A stretch of DNA of 64,000 nucleotides from Sepiola atlantica (taxonomy: Eukaryota > Mollusca > Cephalopoda > Sepiida > Sepiolidae): assembly GCA_963556195.1 (NCBI GenBank), contig OY744525.1, positions 25,611,413-25,675,412 on the forward strand, written 5' to 3'. Position 1 is the stretch's first letter. Each line of letters opens with the position of its first letter. Made by a program: the position numbers and the translations under genes. Below are positions 22,959-33,655 of the stretch, one piece after another. The notes below the pieces were generated by a model. It was given only the letters and a program-made list of their open reading frames with translations. It ran no database searches and was not told the DNA's origin.

Positions 22959-23022
22959 TTAGTGTAGTATCTGTTTTGATTATGCACTTCATAATCGTCT
23001 TGGCTTCATTCCGCCGGTCTAT
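22959..23022 (+). mobile_element. R1 SINE 5' fragment
   Basis: GTGTAGTATCTGTT, then TCGTCTTGGC and GCCGGTCTATGG, matching in order the first ~80 bp of R1 copies at 27,763 and 49,498. Confidence 0.55.
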
Positions 23023-23412
23023 GGAAAAACGATTCACTCGCTGACAGTCAACCGGACCACTTTCCGACAAAAGGTAGCAGTTTTTTCGTATTTTACACGA
23101 CTTTTTCAACGTTAATATGTAGTAAATTCGAAATAATCTAATGTATTTATGTACTAATCCGATAAAAATGCAGAGTCACTGTAAACATCCCATAATCCCT
23201 TGCCGGATGTACCCGGTCTTGCCCTAAATTGTGTCCGGTTCTATCAGATCATCCAATAACTTCTGTCCGGATGCATCAATAACAACATAGGAATCCTACG
23301 TTAAGAGTGTGTAGTGAAACGAGGGTTGCTCAATCACATCCGCACCTGTCCAATAATCCCTTGCCGGATGTACCCGGTCTTGCCCTAAATTGTGTCCGGT
23401 TATATCAGGTCA
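23023..23412 (+). mobile_element. Second, end-less subtype-A 5' module in unit 5
   Basis: AACGATTCACTCGCTGACAG through to GTGTCCGGTTATATCAGGTC, matching about 4,080-4,462 and 18,594-18,971. The first ~140 bp, including the TC terminus, are missing. Confidence 0.75.
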
Positions 23413-24699
23413 TAGTACTCGGCGTTGTCCGGGAAAAAAGTGCTCAATGTCCTAGATAGAGCTACTGTAGAGATAGGTTTGGATAATATTTTAACAGCAT
23501 CTACGCTGAAAAGGATGGGGGAATCGATAAGAGTTATTTCAGTAGTGCTCAGGAGGCCTCTTTGATTTTCAAAGTACTCGGCGTTGTCCGGGAAAAAAGT
23601 GCTCAATGTCGTAGATAGACCTACTGTAGTGATAGGTTTGCATAATATCTTAACAGCATCTACGCTGAAAAGGATGGGGGAATCGATAAGAGTTATTTCA
23701 GTAGTGCTCAGGAGGTCTCTTTGATTTTCAAATACTCGGCGTGGTCCGGGAGAAAATTGTTCAATGTCCTAGATAGAGCTACTGTAGTGATAGGTTTGGA
23801 AAATATTTTAAAGCCATCTTCGTTCCCCTTTGGACTATTTGGCAGATCAAAAGGAGGGATACCTAAGTGATTTCAGTAGTCCTCAGGAGGCCTCCTTTGT
23901 TATCAAAGTACTCGGCGTTGTCCGGGAGATAAGCGCTCAATGTCCTAGATAGAGCTACTGTAGTGATAGGTTTGGAAAATATTTTAACGCTATCTTCGTT
24001 CCCCTTTGGACTATTTGGCAGATCAGAAGGAGAGAGGATACCTATGTGATTTCAGTAGTCCTCAGGAGGCCTCCTTGATTATCAAAGTACTCGGCGTTGT
24101 CCGGGAGAAAAGTGCTCAATATCATAGATAGAGCTACTGTAGTGATAGGTTTGGAAAATATTTTAATGCTATCTTCGTTCCCCTTTGGACTATTTGGCAG
24201 ATCAGAAGGAGAGAGGATACCTAAGTGATTTCAGTAGTGCTCAGGAGGCCTCCTTGATTTTCAAAGTACTCGGCGTTGTCTGGGAGAAAATTGCTGAATG
24301 TCCTAGATAGAGCTACTGTAGTGATAGGTTAGGATAATATTTTAACAGCATCTACGCTGAAAAGGATGGGGGAATCAATAAGAGTTATTTAAGTAGTGCT
24401 CATGAGGCCTCCTTGATTTAAAAATTACTCGGTGTTGTCCGGGAGAAAAGTGCTCAATATCCTAGATAGAGCTACTGTAGTGATAGGTTTTGAAAATATT
24501 TTAATGCTATCTTCGTTCCCCTTTGGACTATTTGGCAGATCAGAAGGAGAGAGGATACCTAAGTGATTTCAGTAGTGCTCATGAGGCCTCTTTTATTTTT
24601 AAAGTACTCGGCGTTGTCCGGGAGAAAATTGTTCAATGTCCTAGATAGAGCTACTGTAGTGATAGGTTTTGATAATATTTTAAGAGCATCTACGCTGAA
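23413..24699. repeat. ~180-bp satellite, ~7 copies, unit 5
   Basis: Same monomers as 1-2,407 (TACTCGGCGTTGTCCGGGA, CTAGATAGAGCTACTGTAG). Here the GCAGATCAGAAGGAGAG variant reads TTTGGCAGATCAG, unlike unit 1's TTTCGCAGATCAG, so the array has diverged in concert. Confidence 0.9.
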
Positions 24700-26600
24700 A
24701 ACCTATTTAGCATTCGCACCGCGACAGCAATAGGTACGTATTTAGCATTCAGCGGTGGCAATAGGAAGTATATAGCATGTGCACATGGGCGGCAATAAAT
24801 ACGTATATAGCATGGAGGATAGTGGGAGGATAGAAAAAAAATTTTCTTGTGGGGAGGCAAAAAAAATGTATTATTTTCTGTTTTTAACTAAAAATATTTA
24901 TATTTATGATAGTGACAATACATAAATGAACACTATTTTGTTTTTCTAACACGACAGGGCCGAATAAATATAAGTTCTTACGTATGCGAACTGGGCTGGA
25001 GATTGGTACATATATAGTATGTGTACCCTTGCAGAGATAGGTAAGTATGTAGTATGCGCACCAGAGCCGCGATAGGTACGAATATAGTATGCACACCGGG
25101 CCGGCGATAGGTTTATATATAGTATGTGTACCGGGGTGGCAATAGGTACTATATAGTAGTGCATAGGGGTGGCTATAGCTACGTATTTAGCATTCGCACC
25201 GGGGTTGCGATAGGTATGTATTCAGCAATCGCACCGGGGCGACGATATGTACATATTTAGTATTCGCACTGGGGCAGTGATAGGTACATATGGTGTATGA
25301 ACACCTGGGCGGCAATATGTATGTATTTAGCATTCATCCCTGGGCGGAGATAGGTACTTATTTAGCATTCAGCGGTGGCGATAGGTACGTATATAGCATG
25401 TGCACATGGGCGGCAATAAGTACGTGATAGGTATGTATTATGCATGCGCACTGGGGCAGCGATCGGTTCATATATAGCACGCGCACCGGGGCAGCGATAG
25501 GTACGTATATAGCACGCGCACCGGGGCGGCGAAAGGTACGTATTAAGCATTCACACCGGGGCGGCGATAGGTATGTATTTAGCATTCACACCGGGGCGGC
25601 GATAGGTATGTATTTAGCATTCACACCGGGGCAGCAATAGGTATGTATTTAGCATTCACACCGGGGCGGCGATAGGTATGTATTTAGCATTCGCACCGGG
25701 GTGGCGATAGGTATGTATTTAGCATTCGCACCGGGGCGGCGATAGGTATGTATTTAGCATTCGCACCGGGGTGGGGATATGTACGTATTTAGCTTCCGCA
25801 CCGGGGCGGCGATAGGTACGTATTTAGAATTCATACAGGAGCGGCGATAGGTACGTATTAAGAAATCACACTGGGGCGGCGATATGTATGTATTTAGCAT
25901 TCGTACCGGGGCGGCGATATGTACGTATTTAGCTTCCACACCTGGGCGGCGATAGGTACGTATTCAGAATTCAGGGGTGGCGATAGCTACGTATATAGCA
26001 TGCACACATGGGCAGCAATAAGTACGTACATAGCATGCGCACCGGGGCGGCGATCAGTACATATATAGCACGTGCACCGGGGCGGCAATAGGTACGTATA
26101 TAGCACGTGCACCAGAACGGCGAAAGGTATGTATTTCGCATTCGCACCAGGGTGGTGATAGGTACGTATTTAGCATTCGCACCGGGGCGGCTATAGGTAC
26201 GTATTTAGCATTCGCACCAGGGCGGCTATAGGTACGTATTTAGCATTCGCATCGGGCCGGCGATAGGTACGTATTTAGCATTCACACCAAAGTGGTGATA
26301 GGTACGTATTTAGAAATTCGCACCAATGCGGCAATATGTACATATTAATTATTCCCACTAGGGCAGCGATAGGTACTTATGTAGCATGCACACCTGGGGC
26401 GGCGATAGGTACTATTTAGCATTAGCACTGGGGCGGCGATAGGTACTTAAATAGTATCTGAACTGGGGCGGCGATAGGTACGTATATAGTATGTGAACTG
26501 GGGCGGCGATAGGTACGTATATAGTATGCGCACCGGGGTGATGATAGATACGTATATAGCATGAACACCGGGGTGGAGATAAGTACCTATATAGAAGCCG
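24700..26600. repeat. 35-bp minisatellite, unit 5, with interruption
   Basis: About 48 copies of GGCGATAGGTACGTATTTAG-type monomers. They are interrupted at about 24,815-24,985 by AT-rich unique sequence (GAGGATAGTGGGAGGATAG and a TTATTTTCTGTTTTTAAC stretch) of unknown origin. Confidence 0.9.
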
Positions 26601-26874
26601 CAGATAGAGGTGTTACTTTTTATAGAAATATATCATACTATTACCCTGGGCAACGTAGGAGAAATGGTGGGGAAGAAACAGCTTTCGCAAAAGGCAAAAT
26701 TAGAAAGTAGCGGTGAAATGCGGCGACCAGGGAAGAGAAAGGTAGAAAGATAAAGAGACGGCTATAGAGAAAGGGGGGGAGAAATAGAAGTTTGTATATA
26801 AAGATGTTACACACACGATTTTTCTTCAATTATATGTTTTAATGACCCCGAGCAACGCCGGGTAGCCCCGCTAG
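26601..26874 (+). mobile_element. Helitron-like 3' module of unit 5, right end of block
   Basis: Ends GAGCAACGCCGGGTAGCCCC then GCTAG at 26,874; next base T, then AT-rich DNA unrelated to the 5' modules. This right border supports insertion before T with no duplicated target. Confidence 0.7.
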
Positions 26875-27762
26875 TCAAATATAACTTTCAAAATCTGATT
26901 AAAATAATAATTATTTAGTTCAAAACAATAACAGTTAAAAACACATAAAGCAACGCTACCCTTCCCCGTGCATGTAGAAAGCAGCTATACTAACTCAACC
27001 ACCTTCTCTGTCTCTCCTCTCTCTGCTGGTTCAGTCAAAATAGAAAGATCTTCCCTGTTCATTCACCACATAAGACTAGTGGCTTCCTGTTTCTGTTACT
27101 TCACTGTTGGGACACGAAGCTCTTACTCGAATTCTAATTGGAAAATTCCATTTGACTGAATTTTTAACCTCACGTGGTTGAATGATTTAGATTTCAAAAC
27201 CTCGTGTAGGGAATGACATGAAATTTTTTTCATCAACGAAACGTTTTTTTTTTTACAATCCTATTTCTTGACGTTGAAGACTTTCCTTCTGCAGATTTGG
27301 TACACATTGTGTGGTAAAAATCCTATTTCTTGACGTTGAAAACCTTGTGTGGTAAAAATCCAGTATGGCTTTTAACTTCTCGCTGTTAATGTTGTAATCA
27401 ACAATTTTTTGAGTACACCACCTAAGTCTTGTTAAAAAACGTAACATCGCCAGTTGTAGTAATAGTTATATTGCATCCAATATAAGTATGAGTTTTCATC
27501 GCTAGTGTTGTGCGAGACATTAGTCCGGGTTATGTTGTGTCCGAATAAGTCCGAATTCCTCATCCCCACTGTTGTGGTCTTTAAGGGCCGATAATGATTA
27601 AGACAACAGGGTGGTATATCTACAAGAGTGTGTATTTACAGAAGTACAGAATAGTATGTTACAGAAAGACTGCTCGTCCTTTGTTGTAGGCTCTTCTATA
27701 TATAATGTCTAGAAGCCTCCATATAGTCATGAAATATAATAGACCACCATTACACTATAACA
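26875..27762. other. AT-rich flank, no gene recognised
   Basis: Contains a direct duplication of AATCCTATTTCTTGACGTTG at 27,257 and 27,319 with the phrase TGTGTGGTAAAAATCC. A 63-codon open frame at 26,968-27,159 has no recognisable similarity. Otherwise nothing supportable. Confidence 0.5.
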
Positions 27763-28084
27763 ACCAGGGTTTGGTATCTGTTCCGATGGATACTACACCC
27801 CATAGACCGGTATTGTCTTGGCCTTCGGGTCTTGATTTACGTCGGTCTATTGGTCTGTCCTGTGCAGTTCTAGGAGGTCCACCCTCCCAGGCTTTGCCTT
27901 CTCACCCTTTGAGAAGGGGTTAGTTTATTGCTAATCGCCTGAGGCGCCCCTACCGGGGAATGCCGACAGGGCTGCCCAGGCAATTTTTAATGGCCAGAGT
28001 GCTCAAATTTTCGGCGCTGGTTTTTCAAATCCCATTTTCCCGACCTTGTGTCACATCTTACCTTGTGGGAGGAAGATAAATAAA
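27763..28084 (+). mobile_element. R1 SINE, complete copy with 17-bp TSD
   Basis: About 320 bp flanked by a perfect direct repeat ACCATTACACTATAACA (27,746-27,762 and 28,085-28,101), a retroposition signature. The inside starts near GGTATCTGTTCCGATGGATA (arms of a small hairpin), continues through TTCTAGGAGGTCCACCCTCC, CTGAGGCGCCCCTACCGG and CACATCTTACCTTGTGGG, and ends in an AATAAA-type A-rich tail. Other copies are at 49,498 (+) and 49,995 (-). No tRNA, 7SL or 5S head is recognised. Confidence 0.75.
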
Positions 28085-28189
28085 ACCATTACACTATAAC
28101 AGTTATATTAACCGGCTTGAATTGGGATCAACAGAAAGCGGCTGGCTAGCAAATTTGAAAGATCAAATTCCATAAACTCACATATACCC

Positions 28190-28562
28190 TCTATTGTGAT
28201 GTTGCTAGTCTCAGTCTTTTCTATACGTACTATTATGGCATGTGTTCTTCAGAATTGTCTGATCTATTCTCTGCTTTCTTTGTTTCAAGTCGTTTGACTC
28301 GTTGGTCTAGTGGTCTCCATCAATTCGCTGTTTTGATACCTCATTGTCATACAGCTTCCTATTCAAGTAGCTTCTTTCCAAGAACTGCAGGCTTGTTGAA
28401 CTCTGTTTCCGTTGACTGTTTTCCTCCTACCTATAGCCTTTGTCTTTTCAAGACTAAGGCTAAGAGGCATCTCCTGTCTTTGTGATAATCATCTTTAGTT
28501 CTTGTTAGCTCCTTACATCAAGTGGCTTCATGCCTTGTCTGGGGCGATTTCCATAAAAAAAA
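28190..28562 (+). pseudogene. LINE ORF2 C-terminal end and 3' UTR (5'-truncated)
   Basis: The frame begins near DVASLSLFYTYYYGMCSSEL and continues as an open frame (28,240-28,485) with FFPRTAGLLNSV, the conserved tail of Jockey/CR1-type non-LTR retrotransposons. After the stop comes TTAGCTCCTTACATCAAGTG then GCTTCATGCCTTGTCTGG and an A tail. This 3' tail is shared with the SINE at 29,263. The plus-strand copy is 5'-truncated, as usual for LINEs. Confidence 0.75.
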
Positions 28563-29262
28563 ATACCACACTCTGATTGTATTCATTTGCCGCAACAATA
28601 TATAGCAATACATGCACCGAGGAGAGTGCTCAGAGGCAGCAGCCTTGTGTCAGACTGATGCAGCTAAAAATGAAAACCTTCAAACAGGATGTCAATATAA
28701 AGTCAGCAGAGTGCATCAGAATAAAAACAAACTGATTTAAAGGTTATGTGATTGAGTAGAAGCAGATGCACGCAAAAAGATGAAGAGAAACAAATTAGGG
28801 TTGGTTTCTTTTCTTTTCAATCACGATTGCGAGCAGATGCCTGACCCCTTTTTGCTTTACCTTAGCTCAAATACAGACTACAGAAGATTTTAATGATGCA
28901 ATGGGAAATATCGGTTCATGTTTTTGTAATACGAAGTTCGAGTGATTATTTTTTACCAATAAAAATATTTCAATAGTAAATGTTGATGGGGCACACCTAC
29001 TAATAGCTATTAGCTAATACCTATTCTTGAGATATATATTCGAAAACAAGTAACGATTCAGACAAGGTTTCCTGAAGGGGTCAAAGGATTGATCCTACTT
29101 AGTATATGAGAACTGAAAGCTGATGAAACGGTCAGATATGACGTTAGAGATGACCAACAGAGAGAATGGTGCACGAAAGAGCGTCTGTCTTGATAGAAGC
29201 CTTAGCAGAAGCAGTAAGTTTTTGAAAGGTTCTAAAACGGTTAATAATTAAGCTATACACTT
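28563..29262. other. No feature recognised
   Basis: Unique AT-rich sequence without recognisable coding, RNA or repeat structure. Confidence 0.4.
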
Positions 29263-29518
29263 AAAAGAGTAGAAAGGGGACTTTGGGTTTACTTTCGGCA
29301 GCCTCATAACTCTCGCTTCCCTTATTTTGTCCTTTAGTCCTCACATTCCATGAGCGATGTTTCTGACAAAGGGGGGGAAATTGTTGTTTTCTGGGTCGGA
29401 ATTTATCCATCTAACACTTATCGTTAGCTAGTCTTTGACCTTGAAGTCATACTTTTTAGCTCCTTACATCAAGTGGCTTCATGCCTTGTCTGGAGCGATT
29501 TCCATAAAAAAAATTTTT
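29263..29518 (+). mobile_element. LINE-tailed SINE (copy S1)
   Basis: Body starts around GGGTTTACTTTCGGCAGCC, contains CACATTCCATGAGCGATGTT and CTAACACTTATCGTTAGCTA, and ends TTAGCTCCTTACATCAAGTG plus GCTTCATGCCTTGTCTGGAG and an A tail. Five copies are present (here, 33,656-, 36,187-, 36,396-, 59,517+). The last ~50 bp equal the 3' end of the LINE fragments at 28,520-28,562 and 52,373-52,425, so that LINE probably supplies the retrotransposition machinery. Confidence 0.75.
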
Positions 29519-30309
29519 TTAAGTAACTCTCACTGTTTCTCTCCGCCCTTTTGCCTTTTAGCTACGAAAAAATCACCGGCTGAATAAATCTATTATTTTT
29601 CTAAGAATCTGTTGTTGAATTAATTGAATAATTATATTAAGAAAGTATGTCAGGTGGCTTTTGATTGCAGCTAACGGAATTGGACATGATTCTTGAAGGA
29701 AAGTAAGAGACACACACATGCACGCATGATGCCGTCGCAACAAGGTATGATTTTAAGTGATTAAAATATTAATGAATAATTGACTTTGGTGAACTACAGG
29801 GTTACATAGGCTCATTTTGATGATGTCCCTATGACTATGTAACATATGGAGAGTGGCAATTCAAAACTAGCCATCTTACAAGAGTCTTGAAAAGAGTTTT
29901 GAAGAATTAAAATTTCAAGAAAGAATTGGAACTACTTGAGTAAGTAAAATATTTTGTTGTTGTTAATTCGTCCATTTTGAATGCTTTTGCCAGGGTTATG
30001 TAGGTGACGAACTACACTAGACTGTGAGATGTCGGAAATCAAATGGTGACCAATCACGAAACAAAAATCAAAGTGCTTTGTAATGATGTTCTAAATATAT
30101 TTGTAATGAACATAGACAATTCCCTGAGCACACTTTTTACTTCGATAAAAGTTTCAGATATACTGCCAAACGCATTGTGTCCACTTTTATATTGGGCTCA
30201 TTTGCATGGTTGTGTAAGAATCGTCAGAAAAGGTCTTGTTTATTTTTATCTAACTTCGGTTCTCATGCGAATTGCAGCCTTCTTTTTATACCATAGTCTT
30301 CTAATAAAA
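29519..30309. other. No feature recognised
   Basis: AT-rich unique sequence. An open frame starting at 30,043 runs into the MITE at 30,310 and has no recognisable similarity. Confidence 0.4.
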
Positions 30310-30767
30310 TACAGTCAAACCTCGGTTCATGAATGTCTCGGAATTAGAAAAATTTGGATTTCAAACAAAAATTTAAGCTGGAAATACCTCTGTTTTCTAA
30401 CAAAATTGCAATTTCTCTAACCACACTAATGCCAACGGAAGCATACTGATTGATGAAACGTTAACAATTCTGTGCATGGTTGCCACTCCCACATTTTTTA
30501 ATCCAGATGTGCAGGGTTGCCACTCCCGCATTTTTTAATCCAGATGTGAGATTTAAAAAAAAACAATCTAGGATTTTAATTTTTTAAGCTGGGTTTTTTC
30601 TTAGGAACTATATTTTGAAATATCTGCTAAAATTTAAAAAATATATTTGTCTTGTGATTAGGAACGAATTAATCTCTTTTACATTTTTTTTTCATGGGAA
30701 AATATGATTCGGTTTTCGAACAGTTTTTTTAGAAAGAATTATGTTCGAAAACTGAAGTTCCACTGTA
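30310..30767. mobile_element. Mariner-type MITE
   Basis: Imperfect terminal inverted repeats: TACAGTCAAACCTCGGTT at the left and, on the opposite strand, TACAGTGGAACTTCAGTTTT at the right, bounded by TA as in Tc1/mariner targets. The interior has a direct duplication of GGTTGCCACTCCC(A/G)CAT with TTTTTTAATCCAGATGTG. About 458 bp, no transposase. Confidence 0.65.
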
Positions 30768-30984
30768 CATCCAACTTGGAATGGGAAAGCGTTTATTGAT
30801 ATGAAGTAAAACTTTAATCGGTCTGGGTTCCATACTGCATAAGCCTCATCGATGCAATATTTACATTTTAGATCTTAAATATTTAACACAATTGACCTTT
30901 AAAAATTCTTTTTTTTCTTGCCACCATGATAAGAAGATCACGTGAGACCACTTCACATTCATTTCGAGATGATGCACTTCCCTT

Positions 30985-31407
30985 TGCATAGTTTCACCTT
31001 GAAGCTTTTCTTCTTGTTTTTCTTATCATTTCCCCATTTTAACTTTTTTTTAAAAAGATTTCTTTATCTTCTTTCTTTCTCCATATTCCTAATTTGCAAG
31101 AACATCGTACCCTTATCTTTTACTCTCTCTTTCCTCCACCCTTATTTTTATTTTGTCTCCTCTTTCTAACCCTTTATTTCTTAAATATTTACTCTCTCTC
31201 TTTCCTCCTCTTCTAACCCTCTATTTCCTTACCACTTATTTCGCCATCACTCCCTCTTTCCTAACCCCTCTTTCTTCCTTCTTATTTCTCCTCTTTCCTG
31301 CTCTTCTACCACCCTTTTTCTTTCCCCCTTCTTTCTCTTCTATCTTCCCTTTTTACACTCTCTGTTTTCTTCATGCTAATTCTCTTCTACCTCCTCTTTC
31401 CTTTCAC
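30985..31407 (+). repeat. Polypyrimidine (CT-rich) tract, left part
   Basis: Low-complexity C/T-rich sequence with many CTCTTTCCTC phrases; open frames are Ser/Phe/Leu/Pro-rich and not genic. It was probably continuous with 32,756-33,655 before insertion of the element between them. Confidence 0.85.
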
Positions 31408-32755
31408 TAGTGTTGGGACGATTTATCGGAATCGGGAATTAGAAAAATCAGAACTTTTTGGGGTATCAGAAAAATTTGAACCTAATTTCTGATTTCAAAA
31501 ACGATTCTTGAAAAAAAAAAACTCAAACTTAATTTTCCATTGCTATTAGTAATGATAACATTATAAATATTGTTTTTAAACTACCAGTAAAATTAAATCT
31601 ATACATTATAATAACATAAAAAAATACGATATAAATTTATTTCACTTATGTAAAATAACAAAACTAAAAAAAAATGAAATATATATTGTTTTTTCATAAC
31701 TTATCAGTGAGATAAAAAAAAAATGAAAATATTCCTTTTTTATACATTTTGTTCCAGTGTAAATTATATTAAAAAAAACTGACGTAAAAACAATAATTTC
31801 GTATATTTACATTTTAATCTTATTGTTCTTTTTAGGAAAAAATTGGCGATAAGAAAAGCTCCAAGTATCGGAAAATTTCTATATAAACGAACTTAAATCG
31901 ACGCCATTTAATGAACTCTTTTGATAGGGGGTCTATAGTTGCACAGGTGATTACTTTTATGCTGTGGCTGTGTTCTTTCGGGTGCTTTTGTTATTGGAAT
32001 CGGGAATTTAGAACAGAATCGGTAATTGTATCGGAATCGGAAATTTAGAACAGAATCGGTAATTGTATCAGAATCGGAAATTTAGAACAGAATCGGTAAT
32101 TTAGAATAGAATCGGTAATTGTATCGGAATCGGGAATTTAGAACAGAATCGGGAATTTAGAACAGAATCGGTAATTTAGAATAGAATCGGTAATTGTATC
32201 GGAATCGGGAATTTAGAACAGAATCGGTAATTGTATCAGAATCGGGAATTTAGAACAGAATCGGTAATTGTATCGGAATCGGGAATTTAGAACAGAATCG
32301 GTAATTTAGAATAGAATCGGTAATTGTATCGGAATCGGGAATTTAGAACAGAATCGGGAATTTAGAACAGAATCGGGAATTTAGAACAGAATCGGTAATT
32401 GTATCAGAATCGGGAATTTAGAACAGAATCGGTAATTGTATCAGAATCGGGAATTTAGAACAGAATCGGTAATTGTATCGGAATCGGGAATTTAGAACAG
32501 AATCGGTAATTGTATCGGAATCGGGAATTTAGAACAGAATCGGTAATTGTTTCGGAATCGGGAATTTAGAACAGAATCGGTAATTGTATCAGAATCGGGA
32601 ATTTAGAACAGAATCAGTATTTTTTTCGGAATCGGGAATGTAGAACAGAATAGGTAATTGTATCGGAATCGGGAATTTAAAATAGAATCGGTAATTGTTT
32701 CGGAATCGGTAAATGTATCAGAATCAGGAAAAATATTGGAATCGTCCCATCACTA
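31408..32755. mobile_element. hAT-like non-autonomous DNA transposon
   Basis: Terminal inverted repeats TAGTGTTGGGACGATT and AATCGTCCCATCACTA match at 15 of 16 positions. The flanking 8 bp, CCTTTCAC and CCTTCCTC, match at six of eight, suggestive of an eroded 8-bp hAT target duplication, but the pyrimidine-rich context weakens this. 1,348 bp with no coding region. The right half is a minisatellite built from near-terminal sequence. Confidence 0.6.
31990..32740. repeat. Minisatellite of GAATCGG units inside the hAT-like element
   Basis: Alternating sub-units GGAATCGGGAATTTAGAACA and GAATCGGTAATTGTATC, mostly 37 bp together, with 19-bp insertions; about 20 copies. The phrase TATCGGAATCGGGAATTAGA occurs once near the left terminus (31,424), a likely seed. 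Confidence 0.88.
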
Positions 32756-33655
32756 CCTTCCTCCTCTCTTTTCTTCCCGCTTATTTCTATTCTCCCCCTC
32801 TTTTCTCACACCATCTTTCCTTCCCCTTTATGTTTCTTTTCAACTCTGTTTCCTTCATCCTCATCATTCATTCTCTTCTACCCTCTCTTTCCTTCCCCTT
32901 TATTTCTCTTCTATGCCCTCTTTTCCTGCCTCCTCTCTTTCTATCCCATTCTACCTCTCTCTTTTCTTCCCTCTCATATCTCTTCTAACTCCTCTTTCTT
33001 CCTCCGTATCTTTATTCTACTCCTTCTTTTCTATTCCCTCTTTTCTTCTCTTCTACCTCCCTTTCTTTTCTCTTATTTCTTTTCTATCCCCTCAACTTCC
33101 TACTTTTCTACCTCTCTTTCTTTCTTTTCTATCCTCACTTTCCTACTCCCTTTCTTTTTTCCTTATTTACTCTCTACCTCTTCTCTCATCCCTCTTATAT
33201 CTCCATTTTTCCTACTCCTTTTTTATTCGTATTTCTTCTTCTACTCTAGCGTTTCTTCCCTCTTATGTCTCTTCTACCTCATCTTTTTTACTACCCTCTT
33301 TCCTTTCCCATCTTTTTCTTATACTCTTTCTCTCCATCTTTCTTTTTACCCCCCCCCTTTCCTTCTCTCATACTCCCTCTTTCTTTTCCCTTATTTCTTT
33401 TCTACTCCTTCGCCTTTCTACTTTTCTACCCCTCTTTCTTTCTCTTCTCTCTTTCCTACGCCATCTTTTCTTCCCCTTTCTTTATCTTCTACTCTTTCTC
33501 CTTCCTTCTCTTCTACCTCCTCTTTTCTTACTCTCTTTATTTCCCTTCTATCTCTCTTTTTCCTCCTCATTTCACTCATACCACCTCCTCAGATCTAATC
33601 TACTCCTCCATTTATCCATCCCTATATCTCCTTTACCTCCTTTTCTCTTTTTTTT
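32756..33655 (+). repeat. Polypyrimidine tract, right part
   Basis: Continuation of the C/T-rich tract. It carries an open frame of over 300 codons (32,658-33,662) that begins inside the transposon and encodes only Ser/Phe/Leu/Pro low complexity; rejected as a gene. Confidence 0.85.

Larger units (their letters stand above)
18443..26874 (+). mobile_element. Helitron-like unit 5 (8.4 kb, chimeric)
   Basis: Begins TCTATTATATAAACGTC after the unit 4 CTAG; ends CCCCGCTAG followed by T and non-repeat sequence, which is the true right edge of the block. Order: subtype-A 5' module, 76-bp array, 30-bp array, R1-derived repeats, R1 fragment, a second subtype-A 5' module lacking its terminus, 180-bp array, 35-bp array, 3' module. 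The internal second 5' module suggests two units fused by loss of one 3'/5' junction. Confidence 0.6.

Noticed and set aside
30043..30420. 125-codon frame upstream of the mariner-type MITE
   Set aside because: Ends inside the MITE and shows no recognisable similarity.
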